This document shows positions 27,518 to 36,751 of a stretch of DNA of 64,000 nucleotides, one piece after another. The stretch lies in contig NZ_FOSE01000002.1 of NCBI RefSeq assembly GCF_900114185.1, forward strand, positions 807,909-871,908, in the 5' to 3' direction. Each line of letters begins with the position of its first letter. The stretch's first letter is position 1. Position numbers and translations under genes: made by a program. A model generated the notes under the pieces. The model did no database searches, was not told the origin of the DNA, and was given only the letters and a program-made list of their open reading frames with translations. The stretch is from Cellulomonas sp. KH9. Lineage in GTDB: Bacteria; Actinomycetota; Actinomycetes; Actinomycetales; Cellulomonadaceae.

Positions 27518-28700
27518 CCGCACCGGCGTGGGCACCGGCCGGCGAGGTCGTCGGCGACGGCACCACCGGGCGCTCGCGCGCCGCGCGTCGCTGGCGGGGG
27601 GCGCGGCCGTGGCTCGTCGTGCTCGCGCTCGTGGTGGCCGGCGCGCTGGCCCTCGTGCTGCCCGCCCCGCCGACGAGCAACGCGCCGGGCAGCCCGGACA
27701 ACCCCGGCCCGGCCGGGTCGCGCGCGGTCGCCCAGGTCCTGCAGCGTCAGGGCGTCACCGTCGAGTCCGTCACGACGGCGTCCGCCGCCGTCGCGGCCGC
27801 GACCGGCGACAGCACCGTCGTGGTCGTCGGCGACGCGCTGCTCGGCACCGACCAGCTCGACGCGCTCGTCGCCCTCGACGACGACCTCGTGCTCGTGGAC
27901 GCGGGCTGGGCGCTGTCGACCCTCGACCCCGGCATCTCCGCCAGCAGCTCCGCCGGTGCCGCGCGCTCCCGGGCCGCCGAGTGCGCCGACCCGGACGCCC
28001 TCGCGGCCGGCACCGTGGTGGCGGGCGGCGGCTACCGGGACGACACCGGCCGGGCGGTCGTGTGCTTCCCCGCCGCGGACGGTTCCGGCGCCTACCTGAC
28101 GTTCGAGCAGGACGGGCGCCGCGTCGCAGCGCTCTCGGACATCCGACTCCTCAGCAACGACAGGGTCGACGAGGAGGGCAACGCCGCGCTCGTGCTGCGG
28201 GTCCTCGGCCGCCACGACCACCTCGTCTGGTACGTGCCGAGCCTGAACGACGTGGGACCCGTCACGCAGGACACCGGCACCCCGGCCCTCACGGACCTCG
28301 TGCCGTGGGTGGGGCCCGTCACCTGGTGGCTGGTGCTCGTGCTGCTCGTGACCATGGTGTGGCGGGCACGGCGCCTCGGGCCCGTCGTCGCCGAGCCCCT
28401 GCCCGTCGTCGTCCGGTCCGCCGAGGCCACCCGCGGGCGCGGCCGCCTGTACCGCCGCGTGCGGGCGCACGGGCACGCCGCTGCCGCCCTGCGGGCGGGG
28501 ACGGCCGCCCGGGTCGCGCACCGGCTCGGCCTGCCGCGCTCGGCGGACGCAGCAGCGGTCGTCGACGCCGTCGCCCGTGCCACCGGCCGGCCGGCGCGGG
28601 ACATCGAGACCCTGGTCTACGGACCGCCGCCCACCGACGACGCGGGCCTGCTGCGGCTCGCCGACGACCTGCACCACCTGGAGAGCGAGGTACACCGACC

Positions 28701-28704
<4 letters not shown>
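27514..28704 (+). CDS. DUF4350 domain protein
   Basis: The 396-residue protein has an N-terminal membrane span (about 34-52), an extracytoplasmic DUF4350 domain with a GATase-like Rossmann pattern (AVAQVLQRQGVTVESV, VVVVGDALLG, LVLVDAGW), and a second span (about 266-284, VTWWLVLVLLVTMVWRA), then a cytoplasmic tail. Family members sit next to MoxR genes. It is coupled on both sides: ATGA with DUF4129 and GTGA with moxR. The role in the complex is unknown. Confidence 0.8.
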
Positions 28705-29744
<1,040 letters not shown>

Positions 29745-29747
29745 GCC

Positions 29748-31064
29748 GTGGCGCTGACGTCACGCGCGGTCCTCGTCGCGCTCGCGGGCCTGGTGCCCGT
29801 CGCCCTGCTGCCCGCACCCCTCACGGTGGGCGTGTGGGCCCTGGTGGTCGTCGCGCTCTGCGCGGTCGACGTCGCCCTGGCGGCGTCGCCGCGCGAGCTG
29901 GCGGTCGCCCGCCGCCTGCCCACCTCGGTGCGGCTGTCGGGGACGGCCGACGCCGAGCTGACCCTGCGCAACACCGGCCGGCGCACGGCCCGCGTGCTGG
30001 TGCGCGACGCGTGGCCGCCCTCGACGCTGCCGGGCGGGGACGCCCCGACCGGCGCCCGCACCCCCCGGCACCGCGTGGACGTGCCACCGGGCGAAAGGCG
30101 CCGGGTCACGACCACGCTGGTCCCCACCCGCCGGGGCGACGCCGTCGCCGGGCGCGTGACCGTGCGCACGTCCGGCCCGCTGGGCGTGGCGGGACGACAG
30201 GTGTCGCTCGACGTCCCCGGACGGCTGCGCGTCCTGCCCGAGTTCGCGTCCCGCCGGCACCTGCCGTCGCGGCTCGCCCGGCTGCGCGAGCTCGACGGGC
30301 GCGCCGCCGTGCAGGTGCGCGGCGCCGGGACGGAGTTCGACTCGCTGCGCGAGTACGTCGACGGTGACGACGTCCGGTCGATCGACTGGCGTGCCACCGC
30401 CCGCCGGCGCGAGGTGGTGGTCCGCACGTGGCGCCCCGAGCGCGACCGGCACGTGCTCCTGGTGCTGGACACGTCGCGTACCAGCGCCGCCCGCGTGCTC
30501 GACGGCACCCGGCTCGAGGCGTCGGTGGAGGCCGCGCTGCTGCTCGGTGTCCTGGCCGCGCACGCCGGGGACCGCGTCGAGCTGCTGGCGTACGACCGCC
30601 GGGTGCGCGCCCGGGCCGTCGACACGCACTCGTCGCGCGTGCTGCCGGCGCTCGCCGACGCGCTGGCGACCGTGCAGCCCGCGCTCGTCGAGACCGACTG
30701 GCCCGGTCTCGTCGCGCAGGTGCGCGCGCGACTGAGCCGCCGGGCGCTCGTCGTGCTGCTCACCTCCCTGGACCCCGCCGCCGTCGAGCAGGGTCTGCTC
30801 GACGTCGTCGGCGGCCTGACGCGCCGCCACCAGGTGGTCCTCGCCTCGGTCGCGGACCCCGAGCTCGAGGAGCTGCGCACCGCGCGGCGCACGATCGACC
30901 AGGTGTTCGACGCCGCCGCGGCGGAGCGCACCTCGCTGGAGCGTGCCGCCGTCGCGGTGCGCCTGCGCCAGCGCGGCGTCGAGGTGGTCGAGGCCACGCC
31001 CGACGACCTCGCGCCGCGGCTCGCGGACACCTACCTGGCGCTCAAGGCGGCAGGTCGGCTGTAG
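29748..31064 (+). CDS. DUF58 domain protein
   Basis: The 438-residue protein has two N-terminal membrane helices (about 5-44), a beta-rich middle region, and the DUF58 signature FDSLREYVDGDDVRSIDWRA. A VWA-like segment follows (HVLLVLDTSRTSAAR), with a DTS pattern in place of a full DxSxS. This is the usual client or adaptor of the neighbouring MoxR ATPase. The GTG start lies 3 bases after the MoxR stop. It ends the operon; 62 bases later the AlkZ-type gene has its own promoter. Confidence 0.88.
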   Translation: MALTSRAVLVALAGLVPVALLPAPLTVGVWALVVVALCAVDVALAASPRELAVARRLPTSVRLSGTADAELTLRNTGRRTARVLVRDAWPPSTLPGGDAPTGARTPRHRVDVPPGERRRVTTTLVPTRRGDAVAGRVTVRTSGPLGVAGRQVSLDVPGRLRVLPEFASRRHLPSRLARLRELDGRAAVQVRGAGTEFDSLREYVDGDDVRSIDWRATARRREVVVRTWRPERDRHVLLVLDTSRTSAARVLDGTRLEASVEAALLLGVLAAHAGDRVELLAYDRRVRARAVDTHSSRVLPALADALATVQPALVETDWPGLVAQVRARLSRRALVVLLTSLDPAAVEQGLLDVVGGLTRRHQVVLASVADPELEELRTARRTIDQVFDAAAAERTSLERAAVAVRLRQRGVEVVEATPDDLAPRLADTYLALKAAGRL

Positions 31065-31114
31065 CGGGCCGCCCGACGACGGACGCGCGACGGGCCCCTG
31101 CCGGCGTCCGCGGC

Positions 31115-31120
31115 TACGGT
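31115..31120 (+). promoter_or_regulatory. Candidate leaderless -10 box of the AlkZ-like gene
   Basis: TACGGT lies 6 bases before the ATG at 31127. No Shine-Dalgarno is present. Confidence 0.45.
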
Positions 31121-31126
31121 CGGGCC

Positions 31127-32296
31127 ATGCTCGACGACCGTGCGCTCAACCGGGCGCTGCTGGCGCGCCAGCACCTGCTGACGCCCACGCGCGACCCCGT
31201 GCCACGGGTGGTCGAGCACCTGGTCGGGCTCCAGGCGCAGAACCCGTGGTCCCCGTTCCTGGGGCTGTGGAGCCGCGTCGAGGGTTTCACCACGCAGGAC
31301 CTGGACGCCGCCCTGCTGGACAGGACGGTGCTGCGGATCGCGGTCATGCGCTCGACCGTGCACCTCGTCACCGCGGCGGACGCCCCGGTGCTGGCGGCCC
31401 TCGCCCGGCCCGTCATGCGCCGCGAGCTCACCGCGAACGCCGACCGCCGCGCCGCGCTGGCGGTCGTGGACCTGGAGCACCTCGCGGCGGCGGCGGGCGC
31501 GCACCTGCGCGCGGCCCCCCGCCGCACGACCGACCTGGCGGCGTACCTGGCCCGGGACGTGCCCACGGCCCGCCCGGCGGACCTCGCCGCGTTCGCGCGC
31601 GCCCTGCTGCCGCTGGTGCAGGTCACCCCCCGCGGGCTGTGGCGACGGTCGGCCGCCACCACCTGGACCACGCTCGACGCGTGGGTCCCCGCCGTCACCG
31701 ACGCCGCCCCCGACCTCACGGACCAGGACGCGCTGCTCCGTGCCACGCAGGACGTCGTGCTGCGGTACCTGGCCGCGTTCGGGCCGGCGAGCGTGGCCGA
31801 CGTGCAGGCGTGGTCCGGCCTGACCGGCCAGCGCGCGGTCGTCGACGGCCTGCGGGACCGGCTCGTGACCGTCCCCGCCGCGCCCGCCCGCCCCGGCGGG
31901 CGCCCCCGGGAGCTGCTCGACCTGCCGGACGCCCCGCGCCCGGACCCCGACGTGCCCGCACCGGTCCGCCTGCTGCCGGACTACGACAACCTCTGGCTCG
32001 CGCACGCCCAGCGCACGCGGGTGATCGACGACGCGCACCGGCGGCGCCTGCAGACGCCCAACGGCCGCGCACCGGCCGCCGTGCTGGTGGACGGCCGGGT
32101 CCGTGCCACCTGGGCGATCGACCGCACGCGCGCGGACGGCCCGGCGCGCTCGCGCAGGACGACCGCGACCCTCACCGTCACGCCGCTCGAGCCCCTGCCG
32201 GTCGCGCGGCGACGCGAGGTCGTCGCGGCCGCCGAGGACGCCGTGCGGTTCCTCGCCGACGACGCGGACGAGCACGTGGTCCGGTACGCGCGCTGA
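31127..32296 (+). CDS. AlkZ-type DNA glycosylase, winged-helix family
   Basis: The 389-residue protein is a second member of the HTH_42 superfamily in this window. Its motif is QAQ (VEHLVGLQAQNPWSPFLGLW), the AlkZ form, which in Streptomyces unhooks azinomycin-type crosslinks. FTTQDLDAALLDRTVLRIAVMRST is the usual second segment, and the C-terminus has the DYDNLWLAHA and WAIDRT strands. It is most likely a housekeeping or self-protection glycosylase for bulky or crosslinked adducts. It stands alone between the MoxR operon and a convergent SpoIIM-like gene, with 4 bases between stops. The upstream open frame is a DUF58 shadow. Confidence 0.8.
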   Translation: MLDDRALNRALLARQHLLTPTRDPVPRVVEHLVGLQAQNPWSPFLGLWSRVEGFTTQDLDAALLDRTVLRIAVMRSTVHLVTAADAPVLAALARPVMRRELTANADRRAALAVVDLEHLAAAAGAHLRAAPRRTTDLAAYLARDVPTARPADLAAFARALLPLVQVTPRGLWRRSAATTWTTLDAWVPAVTDAAPDLTDQDALLRATQDVVLRYLAAFGPASVADVQAWSGLTGQRAVVDGLRDRLVTVPAAPARPGGRPRELLDLPDAPRPDPDVPAPVRLLPDYDNLWLAHAQRTRVIDDAHRRRLQTPNGRAPAAVLVDGRVRATWAIDRTRADGPARSRRTTATLTVTPLEPLPVARRREVVAAAEDAVRFLADDADEHVVRYAR

Positions 32297-32300
32297 GCGC

Positions 32301-33290
32301 TCAGCCCGCCGTCGCCACGGCGTACCCGGCACGGTCGTCGTCGAGGTCGCCGGTGTGCCCGGCCTCCACGGCGCGCCGCCCGAGCACCAGCACGTACACC
32401 CAGAACGCGGCGAGCACCACGACGCCCACGGCGACCTTCACCGGCCAGGGCAGTGCGGAGCCCGTGACGAACCCCTCCACCAGACCCGACACGGCGAGCA
32501 CCCCGACGAGGCCGATGGCGACCGTGAACAGCGCCCTCCCCTCCTGGGCCAGGGCCCGGGCGCGGGGACGCGGGCCCGGGTCCACCCAGGTCCAGAAGAG
32601 CCGCAGCCCCGCAGCACCGGCCACGAAGATCGCGGTGAGCTCCAGCAGCCCGTGCGGGGAGATGAGCTGCAGGAACACGTCCAGCCGACCGTGCGCCGCC
32701 ATCAGACCGCCCGCGGCGCCCACGCCGACCGCGTTCGAGAACAGCACGTACACGGGGAAGACGCCGGTGATGCCGGTGGCGACGCACAGGGCCGCGATCC
32801 AGGCGTTGTTCGTCCACACCATCGTGGCGAACCCGGCGCCGGGCTCGTAGTACTCCGCGAACGCGTGCTCGACGTACTGGCGCTGCTCCGCGGGCGTGCC
32901 CATGAGCGCCAGCGCGTCGGGCGACGTGGCGACCAGGACGCCCGTGGCCGTCCCGACGGCCAGGAACGCCGTCATCACGGCCACGGTCCACCAGCGGATC
33001 CGGTAGAACGCGGCCGGCAGCCGCACCCCCACGAACGCCGCCACGTCCGACCACGACGGTGCGTGGGTGCCCGCGAGCCGGGCCCGTGCCCGGGCGAGGA
33101 CCTGCGACAGCCGCGTGACGGTCTCCGGGTCGGGGGCGGCCGACCGCACCGCCGACAGGTCCGTCGCCGTCGCCTGGTAGAGGGCGACGAGCTCGTCGGC
33201 CTCGGCGCCCGTCAGGCGGCGCCGGCGGGCCAGCTCGTCGAGGCGCGCCCACGTCGGCGTGCGGGCGCGGGTGTACGCGTCGAGGTCCAC
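32301..33290 (-). CDS. Stage II sporulation protein M-like membrane protein
   Basis: The 329-residue protein has a soluble helical N-terminal third (1-100) and about six membrane spans (from WWTVAVMTAFLAVGTATGVL onward). The SpoIIM/DUF95 motif NNAWIAALCVATG and SPHGLLELTAIFVAGAAGL are present. The organism need not sporulate; such proteins are common in actinobacteria beside RDD and MoxR/DUF58 genes. GTG 33290 follows CAGGCT by 6 bases. It is divergent from the RDD gene across 74 bases. Its exact role is unknown, possibly in the same membrane process as the MoxR run. Confidence 0.82.
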   Translation of the reverse strand: MDLDAYTRARTPTWARLDELARRRRLTGAEADELVALYQATATDLSAVRSAAPDPETVTRLSQVLARARARLAGTHAPSWSDVAAFVGVRLPAAFYRIRWWTVAVMTAFLAVGTATGVLVATSPDALALMGTPAEQRQYVEHAFAEYYEPGAGFATMVWTNNAWIAALCVATGITGVFPVYVLFSNAVGVGAAGGLMAAHGRLDVFLQLISPHGLLELTAIFVAGAAGLRLFWTWVDPGPRPRARALAQEGRALFTVAIGLVGVLAVSGLVEGFVTGSALPWPVKVAVGVVVLAAFWVYVLVLGRRAVEAGHTGDLDDDRAGYAVATAG

Positions 33291-33296
33291 GACCCC

Positions 33297-33302
33297 AGCC
33301 TG
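33297..33302 (-). promoter_or_regulatory. Candidate leaderless -10 box of the SpoIIM-like gene
   Basis: CAGGCT on the minus strand, 6 bases before the GTG at 33290. Confidence 0.35.
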
Positions 33303-33352
33303 CCATCGCCGACGCCCGGCACGTGCGTCCCACGGGTCGGCACGTCGCCGGA

Positions 33353-33358
33353 TACCCT
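33353..33358 (+). promoter_or_regulatory. Candidate leaderless -10 box of the RDD gene
   Basis: TACCCT lies 6 bases before the GTG at 33365. Together with the opposite box at 33302-33297 it makes a compact divergent leaderless promoter region. Confidence 0.45.
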
Positions 33359-33364
33359 GCGCGG

Positions 33365-34213
33365 GTGACCACGACCGGCGCCCGCCACCCCGACCTGCAG
33401 GACGGTGTCGTCATCGGCGAGGGCGTGGTGCTCGACACCCGGCCCGCGTCGGTCGCGTCCCGGCTCCTGTCGGGGTTCGTCGACGTCCTCGCGCTCGGGG
33501 CCGCGGCCGTCGTGGTCGGCGTCCTGCTGCGCGGCGTCGAGATCTCGATCCCGGCCGAGTACTACCGCATCGTCACCGTCGTGGTGATCGTCACCGTCAC
33601 GGTCGTCGTGCCGACGACCATCGAGACGCTGAGCCGCGGCCGGTCCCTCGGCAAGCTGGTGGCCGGCGTGCGCATCGTCCGCGACGACGGCGGCCCCATC
33701 ACCTTCCGGCACGCGTTCGTCCGGGCGCTGACCGGCGTCGTGGAGCTGTGGGCGACGCTCGGGTCGGTCGCCGTCCTGTGCTCGCTGTTCAACCCGCGGG
33801 GCAAGCGCGTGGGTGACCTGCTCGCCGGCACGTACGGCTCACGCGTGCGCACGGCCGCGCCCGTGCGGACCGCCGCGGTGATGCCCCCGCAGCTGGCAGG
33901 GTGGGCGGCGCACGCCGACGTCGCGCGCCTGCCGGACGGCCTCGCGCTGGCCGTCCGCCAGTTCCTGGGACGGGCCGCGACGCTGCACCCGGGCTCGCGC
34001 GCCGAGCTGGGCGCGCGCCTGGCGGCCGAGCTGCGGCCGTACGTGAGCCCGCCGCCGCCCCCGGGGACGCACCCGGAGGTGTTCCTGTCGGCGGTGCTCG
34101 CCGAGCGCGGACGGCGCGAGACCGTCGTCGAGACGGAGCGGGTGCGCCGCGAGCAGGCCGAGGCGGCGCTGCTGCGACGGCTGCCGCACGGTGTGCCGGA
34201 CCCGGAGCTGTGA
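33365..34213 (+). CDS. RDD family membrane protein
   Basis: The 282-residue protein has the RDD domain in its first 160 residues: RLLSGFVDVLALGAAAVVVG (span 1), a second span (TVVVIVTVTVVVPTTIETL) and GRSLGKLVAGVRIVRDDGG, then a third. The C-terminal 120 residues are cytoplasmic and helical, ending in a Glu/Arg-rich segment. RDD proteins are proposed transporters or antiporter-like proteins; the substrate here is unknown. The GTG at 33365 is chosen from the hexamer spacing; the frame is open to 33323. Confidence 0.82.
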   Translation: MTTTGARHPDLQDGVVIGEGVVLDTRPASVASRLLSGFVDVLALGAAAVVVGVLLRGVEISIPAEYYRIVTVVVIVTVTVVVPTTIETLSRGRSLGKLVAGVRIVRDDGGPITFRHAFVRALTGVVELWATLGSVAVLCSLFNPRGKRVGDLLAGTYGSRVRTAAPVRTAAVMPPQLAGWAAHADVARLPDGLALAVRQFLGRAATLHPGSRAELGARLAAELRPYVSPPPPPGTHPEVFLSAVLAERGRRETVVETERVRREQAEAALLRRLPHGVPDPEL

Positions 34214-34241
34214 GCGCCCGTGGGCGACCGGCGGCACCCGG

Positions 34242-34451
34242 TCAGGTGGCGGGACGCGCCTCGTCCACGAGCAGCACCGGGATCCCGTCGACCACGGGGT
34301 AGACGAGCGGACGCTCCGGGTCGGTCGAGACCAGCGCCGGTGCGCCCTCGTCGTCCGTGCCGTCCACGAGCTCCGCCCCGGTGACGGGGCAGCGCAGCAG
34401 CGCACGCGCCCAGGGCTCGAGGTCGGTGGCGGGGCCGGGCGTCGCCGTCAT
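34242..34451 (-). CDS. Trm112 family protein
   Basis: This 69-residue Trm112-like protein has LLRCPVTGAELV near the N-terminus and PLVYPVVDGIPVLLVDEAR at the C-terminus. The latter is the strongly conserved end of the family (YPI.dGIPvLL). Only one of the usual zinc cysteines remains. Bacterial members are small partners of methyltransferases or envelope enzymes. It is downstream of DUF3499 on the same strand. In many actinobacteria manB lies between them; here a short zinc-ribbon gene does. An open frame to 34781 is a shadow. Confidence 0.85.
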   Translation of the reverse strand: MTATPGPATDLEPWARALLRCPVTGAELVDGTDDEGAPALVSTDPERPLVYPVVDGIPVLLVDEARPAT

Positions 34452-34504
34452 GGCATCTCCAGGGGTCGGTCGGGCGTCGTACGGGCGGGCACGGTCGGGC
34501 GCGG

Positions 34505-34759
34505 TCAGGCGCGCGGTGAGCCGTCGGGCCGCAGGGGCGTGCCGTCGCCCTCGACGACGAACCACGCGGTGGCCTCGCAGGCCGGGCAGGACGCGAAGAC
34601 CGCGGGGCGTCCGTCCGGGAGTGCCAGGCGCACCCGGGTGAGGTCGGTGGCCGCGCAGGCGTAGCACTCCGGGGCGGTCGCCGAGTCGTCGACGACGGGG
34701 CGCGTGATGGAGCCCAGGGGCTCGTCCGCCGGCGGGCGCCGGTCCCGCGGCGGGGTCAC
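34505..34759 (-). CDS. Small CxxC zinc-ribbon protein
   Basis: The 84-residue protein has two CxxC knuckles, CYAC and CPAC, about 27 residues apart, joined by the strands TRVRLALPDGRPAVFA and followed by WFVVEGDG. This spacing suits a single zinc ribbon. GTG 34759 overlaps the DUF3499 stop in GTGA, showing it is translated with DUF3499. I do not recognise a named family. It could be a metal-binding partner or a nucleic-acid-binding ribbon. Confidence 0.7.
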   Translation of the reverse strand: MTPPRDRRPPADEPLGSITRPVVDDSATAPECYACAATDLTRVRLALPDGRPAVFASCPACEATAWFVVEGDGTPLRPDGSPRA

Positions 34760-35145
34760 GGCTGCTCGCCCTGCGCCGCACCGGGCACCACCCGCAGGTG
34801 GCCCCGCCGGCGCGACGTGTCCGGGGCCGGTGCCGCGGCGGGCGCCAGCGCCGGCGCGGGGTCGGGCGCGCGTCGCCGACCCGCCTCGCGCACGGCCTCG
34901 GCCAGCGCGACCAGGTCGTCGTGGCTCGGCGCCGCGGCCTGGAGCTCCGGCAGCAGCCGGACGACCTCCCAGCCGCGGGGGGCCGTCAGCCGGTCGGCGT
35001 GCTCCACGCACAGGTCGTAGGAGTGCGGCTCGGCGAGCTGCGCGAGCGGGCCGAGGACGGCGGTGGAGTCGGCGTACACGTAGGTGAGCGTCGCGACCGC
35101 AGCGTGCGGGCACGCCGTGCGCGAGCACTGTCGGACGGATCTCAC
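34756..35145 (-). CDS. DUF3499 family protein
   Basis: The 129-residue protein starts MRSVRQCSRTACPHAAVATL, the hallmark of DUF3499, with cysteines at CSRTAC and SYDLCVEHADRL that likely bind a metal. The C-terminal third is Pro/Ala-rich and ends RRRGHLRVVPGA. In Mycobacterium the equivalent (Rv3258c) sits beside whiB2 and manB. The GTG at 35145 is decided by TACCGT exactly 6 bases upstream. It is divergent from the zincin-like gene. Function unknown. Confidence 0.85.
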   Translation of the reverse strand: MRSVRQCSRTACPHAAVATLTYVYADSTAVLGPLAQLAEPHSYDLCVEHADRLTAPRGWEVVRLLPELQAAAPSHDDLVALAEAVREAGRRRAPDPAPALAPAAAPAPDTSRRRGHLRVVPGAAQGEQP

Positions 35146-35151
35146 GTGCAG

Positions 35152-35157
35152 ACGGTA
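35152..35157 (-). promoter_or_regulatory. Candidate leaderless -10 box of DUF3499
   Basis: TACCGT on the minus strand ends 6 bases before the GTG at 35145. Confidence 0.45.
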
Positions 35158-35234
35158 CCCCCCGTCGGGCCCGCACCGCGGCGCGCGCGGACCGCGTGTC
35201 GGACGCGCGTGCCGGACGGCGGCGGCACCGTGGC

Positions 35235-35240
35235 TACAGT
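35235..35240 (+). promoter_or_regulatory. Candidate leaderless -10 box of the zincin-like gene
   Basis: TACAGT ends 6 bases before the GTG at 35247. It faces the DUF3499 box about 78 bases away. Confidence 0.45.
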
Positions 35241-35246
35241 GACGGT

Positions 35247-35732
35247 GTGACACCGCTCGGCCCCTCCCGCCCCACCGGCCCACGCCGCGGCACGGTCGGC
35301 GCTCCCGCCGCGGCGGCACCCGTGCGCCGGCGGGACCGGCGCGGGCGCGGCCTGCGCGGGACCGTCCTGCCGATGAGCACGCCGGGGTACCGCACGCGTG
35401 CCGAACGGTTCGACGACCTGGTGCTGGACGCCGTCGAGGACCTCGAGCGCCGCTGGGCGCGGCAGCTGGAGGGCGCGGAGTTCGCCGTCGAGGACGTGCC
35501 GCCGTCGAACCCCGCGCCGTGGGAGCACGGCGGGGTGCCGCTCGGGCGGTACTTCCCCGCCGACGCCGGCCTGCCGCACCGCGTGGTGGTCTACCGCCGT
35601 CCGGTCGAGGCACGCGCGGCGGACCCGGCGGACCTCGCCGACCTCGTCCGGGACGTGGTCGTCGAGCAGGTCGCGCACCTGCTGGACCGCAGCCCGGAGG
35701 AGATCGACCCGGGCTACGACGACGGGCGCTGA
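35247..35732 (+). CDS. Zincin-1 (DUF1025) family protein with altered active site
   Basis: The 161-residue protein has a basic, disordered first 45 residues and then the minimal zincin fold (RTRAERFDDLVLDAVEDLE, GVPLGRYFPAD, HRVVVYRRPVE). The helix that should carry HEXXH reads VVVEQVAHLLD, so the first His and the Glu are replaced by Glu and Gln; only the second His stays. It probably cannot act as a metalloprotease in the usual way. The gene corresponds by context to Rv3259 of Mycobacterium. Function unknown. GTG 35247 is decided by the -10 spacing. Confidence 0.78.
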   Translation: MTPLGPSRPTGPRRGTVGAPAAAAPVRRRDRRGRGLRGTVLPMSTPGYRTRAERFDDLVLDAVEDLERRWARQLEGAEFAVEDVPPSNPAPWEHGGVPLGRYFPADAGLPHRVVVYRRPVEARAADPADLADLVRDVVVEQVAHLLDRSPEEIDPGYDDGR

Positions 35733-35743
35733 GCTGCGCCCAC

Positions 35744-35749
35744 TAAGGT
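35744..35749 (+). promoter_or_regulatory. Candidate -10 box or ribosome site of the GT2 gene
   Basis: TAAGGT lies 8 bases before the ATG at 35758. The overlapping AAGGTGA could instead be a Shine-Dalgarno sequence, so the element is ambiguous. Confidence 0.3.
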
Positions 35750-35757
35750 GACCGTCG

Positions 35758-36666
35758 ATGACCACGCGCCACTCCCCCGAGCCCGCCGGCACGCGGGCGC
35801 CCACCCACGACACGGCCACCCCCCGCGTGCGGGTGGTCTGCGTCGTCTACCACCCCGGTGACGAGCTGGCCCGGTTCGCCGAGACCCTCGCGACCGCGTC
35901 CCGCGGACCCGTCGAGCTGGTCGTCGTCGACAACGGCACCGATCACACCGTCGCCCGGTCGGTCGTGACCGGGGCAGGCGGCCGCCTGCTCGTTCCCGGG
36001 TCGAACCTCGGGTACGGCGCAGCCGCCAACCGGGGCGCCGCGGGCGCCGACGCACCGTGGATCGTCGTCGCCAACTCCGACATCGAGTGGACGCCGGGCG
36101 CGCTCGACCGGCTCGTCGCCGCCGGTGAGGAGCAGCCCAGCGCCGGTGCGCTCGGCCCGATGCTCATGAACACCGACGGCACGATGTACCCGTCCGCCCG
36201 CGCGCTGCCCTCCCTGCGGCAGGGCGCGGGACACGCGATGTTCGCCCGCCTGTGGCCGGACAACCCGTGGACCCGGGCGTACCACGCGCGCCAGGAGTCG
36301 ACCGGTGGCTACCTGCGCGAGGCGGGATGGCTCTCGGGCGCCTGCCTGCTGCTGCGCCGCGAGGCGTTCGAGCAGGTCGGCGGCTTCGACGAGTCGTACT
36401 TCATGTTCTTCGAGGACGTCGACCTGGGCGAGCGCCTGGGCCACGCCGGGTGGGAGAACCTCTACGTCCCCGACGTCCGGGTCACGCACGTCGGCGGCAC
36501 GTCCTGGCGCGAGCGTCCGGCGCCGATGATCCGCGCGCACCACGCGAGCGCGCTGCAGTACCTCGAGCGCCGCTACAGCCGGTGGTACCAGGCGCCGGTG
36601 CGGATCGCGCTGCGCGCCGGCCTGCGGCTGCGCGAGCAGCAGCAGCTGCGGGCCGCCGCGCGCTGA
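35758..36666 (+). CDS. GT2 glycosyltransferase, rhamnosyltransferase-like
   Basis: The 302-residue GT-A enzyme has VRVVCVVYHPGDELARF at the start, the nucleotide-binding AANRGAAG, the metal-binding NSDIEW and the acceptor motif FFEDVDLGERL. This pattern fits WbbL-type rhamnosyltransferases, which add rhamnose to a lipid-linked sugar. In Mycobacterium wbbL lies in the same neighbourhood (whiB2, manB). It has no membrane span and probably acts at the cytoplasmic face. It is convergent with DUF5719 and may serve the same wall polysaccharide as rmlA, 7 kb away. Donor and acceptor are inferred. Confidence 0.8.
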   Translation: MTTRHSPEPAGTRAPTHDTATPRVRVVCVVYHPGDELARFAETLATASRGPVELVVVDNGTDHTVARSVVTGAGGRLLVPGSNLGYGAAANRGAAGADAPWIVVANSDIEWTPGALDRLVAAGEEQPSAGALGPMLMNTDGTMYPSARALPSLRQGAGHAMFARLWPDNPWTRAYHARQESTGGYLREAGWLSGACLLLRREAFEQVGGFDESYFMFFEDVDLGERLGHAGWENLYVPDVRVTHVGGTSWRERPAPMIRAHHASALQYLERRYSRWYQAPVRIALRAGLRLREQQQLRAAAR

Positions 36667-36751
36667 GCGGCCCGCCGCGCGCCGTCGCGGCCACACGGGG
36701 TGGTGCGGGACGCGCCGGTGCCGCACGTCCGGCGACGCCGGTCGTGCGCGT

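Noticed and set aside
32301..33290. Evidence for endospore formation
   Set aside because: The SpoIIM-like family is widespread in non-sporulating actinobacteria, and no other sporulation gene is present.
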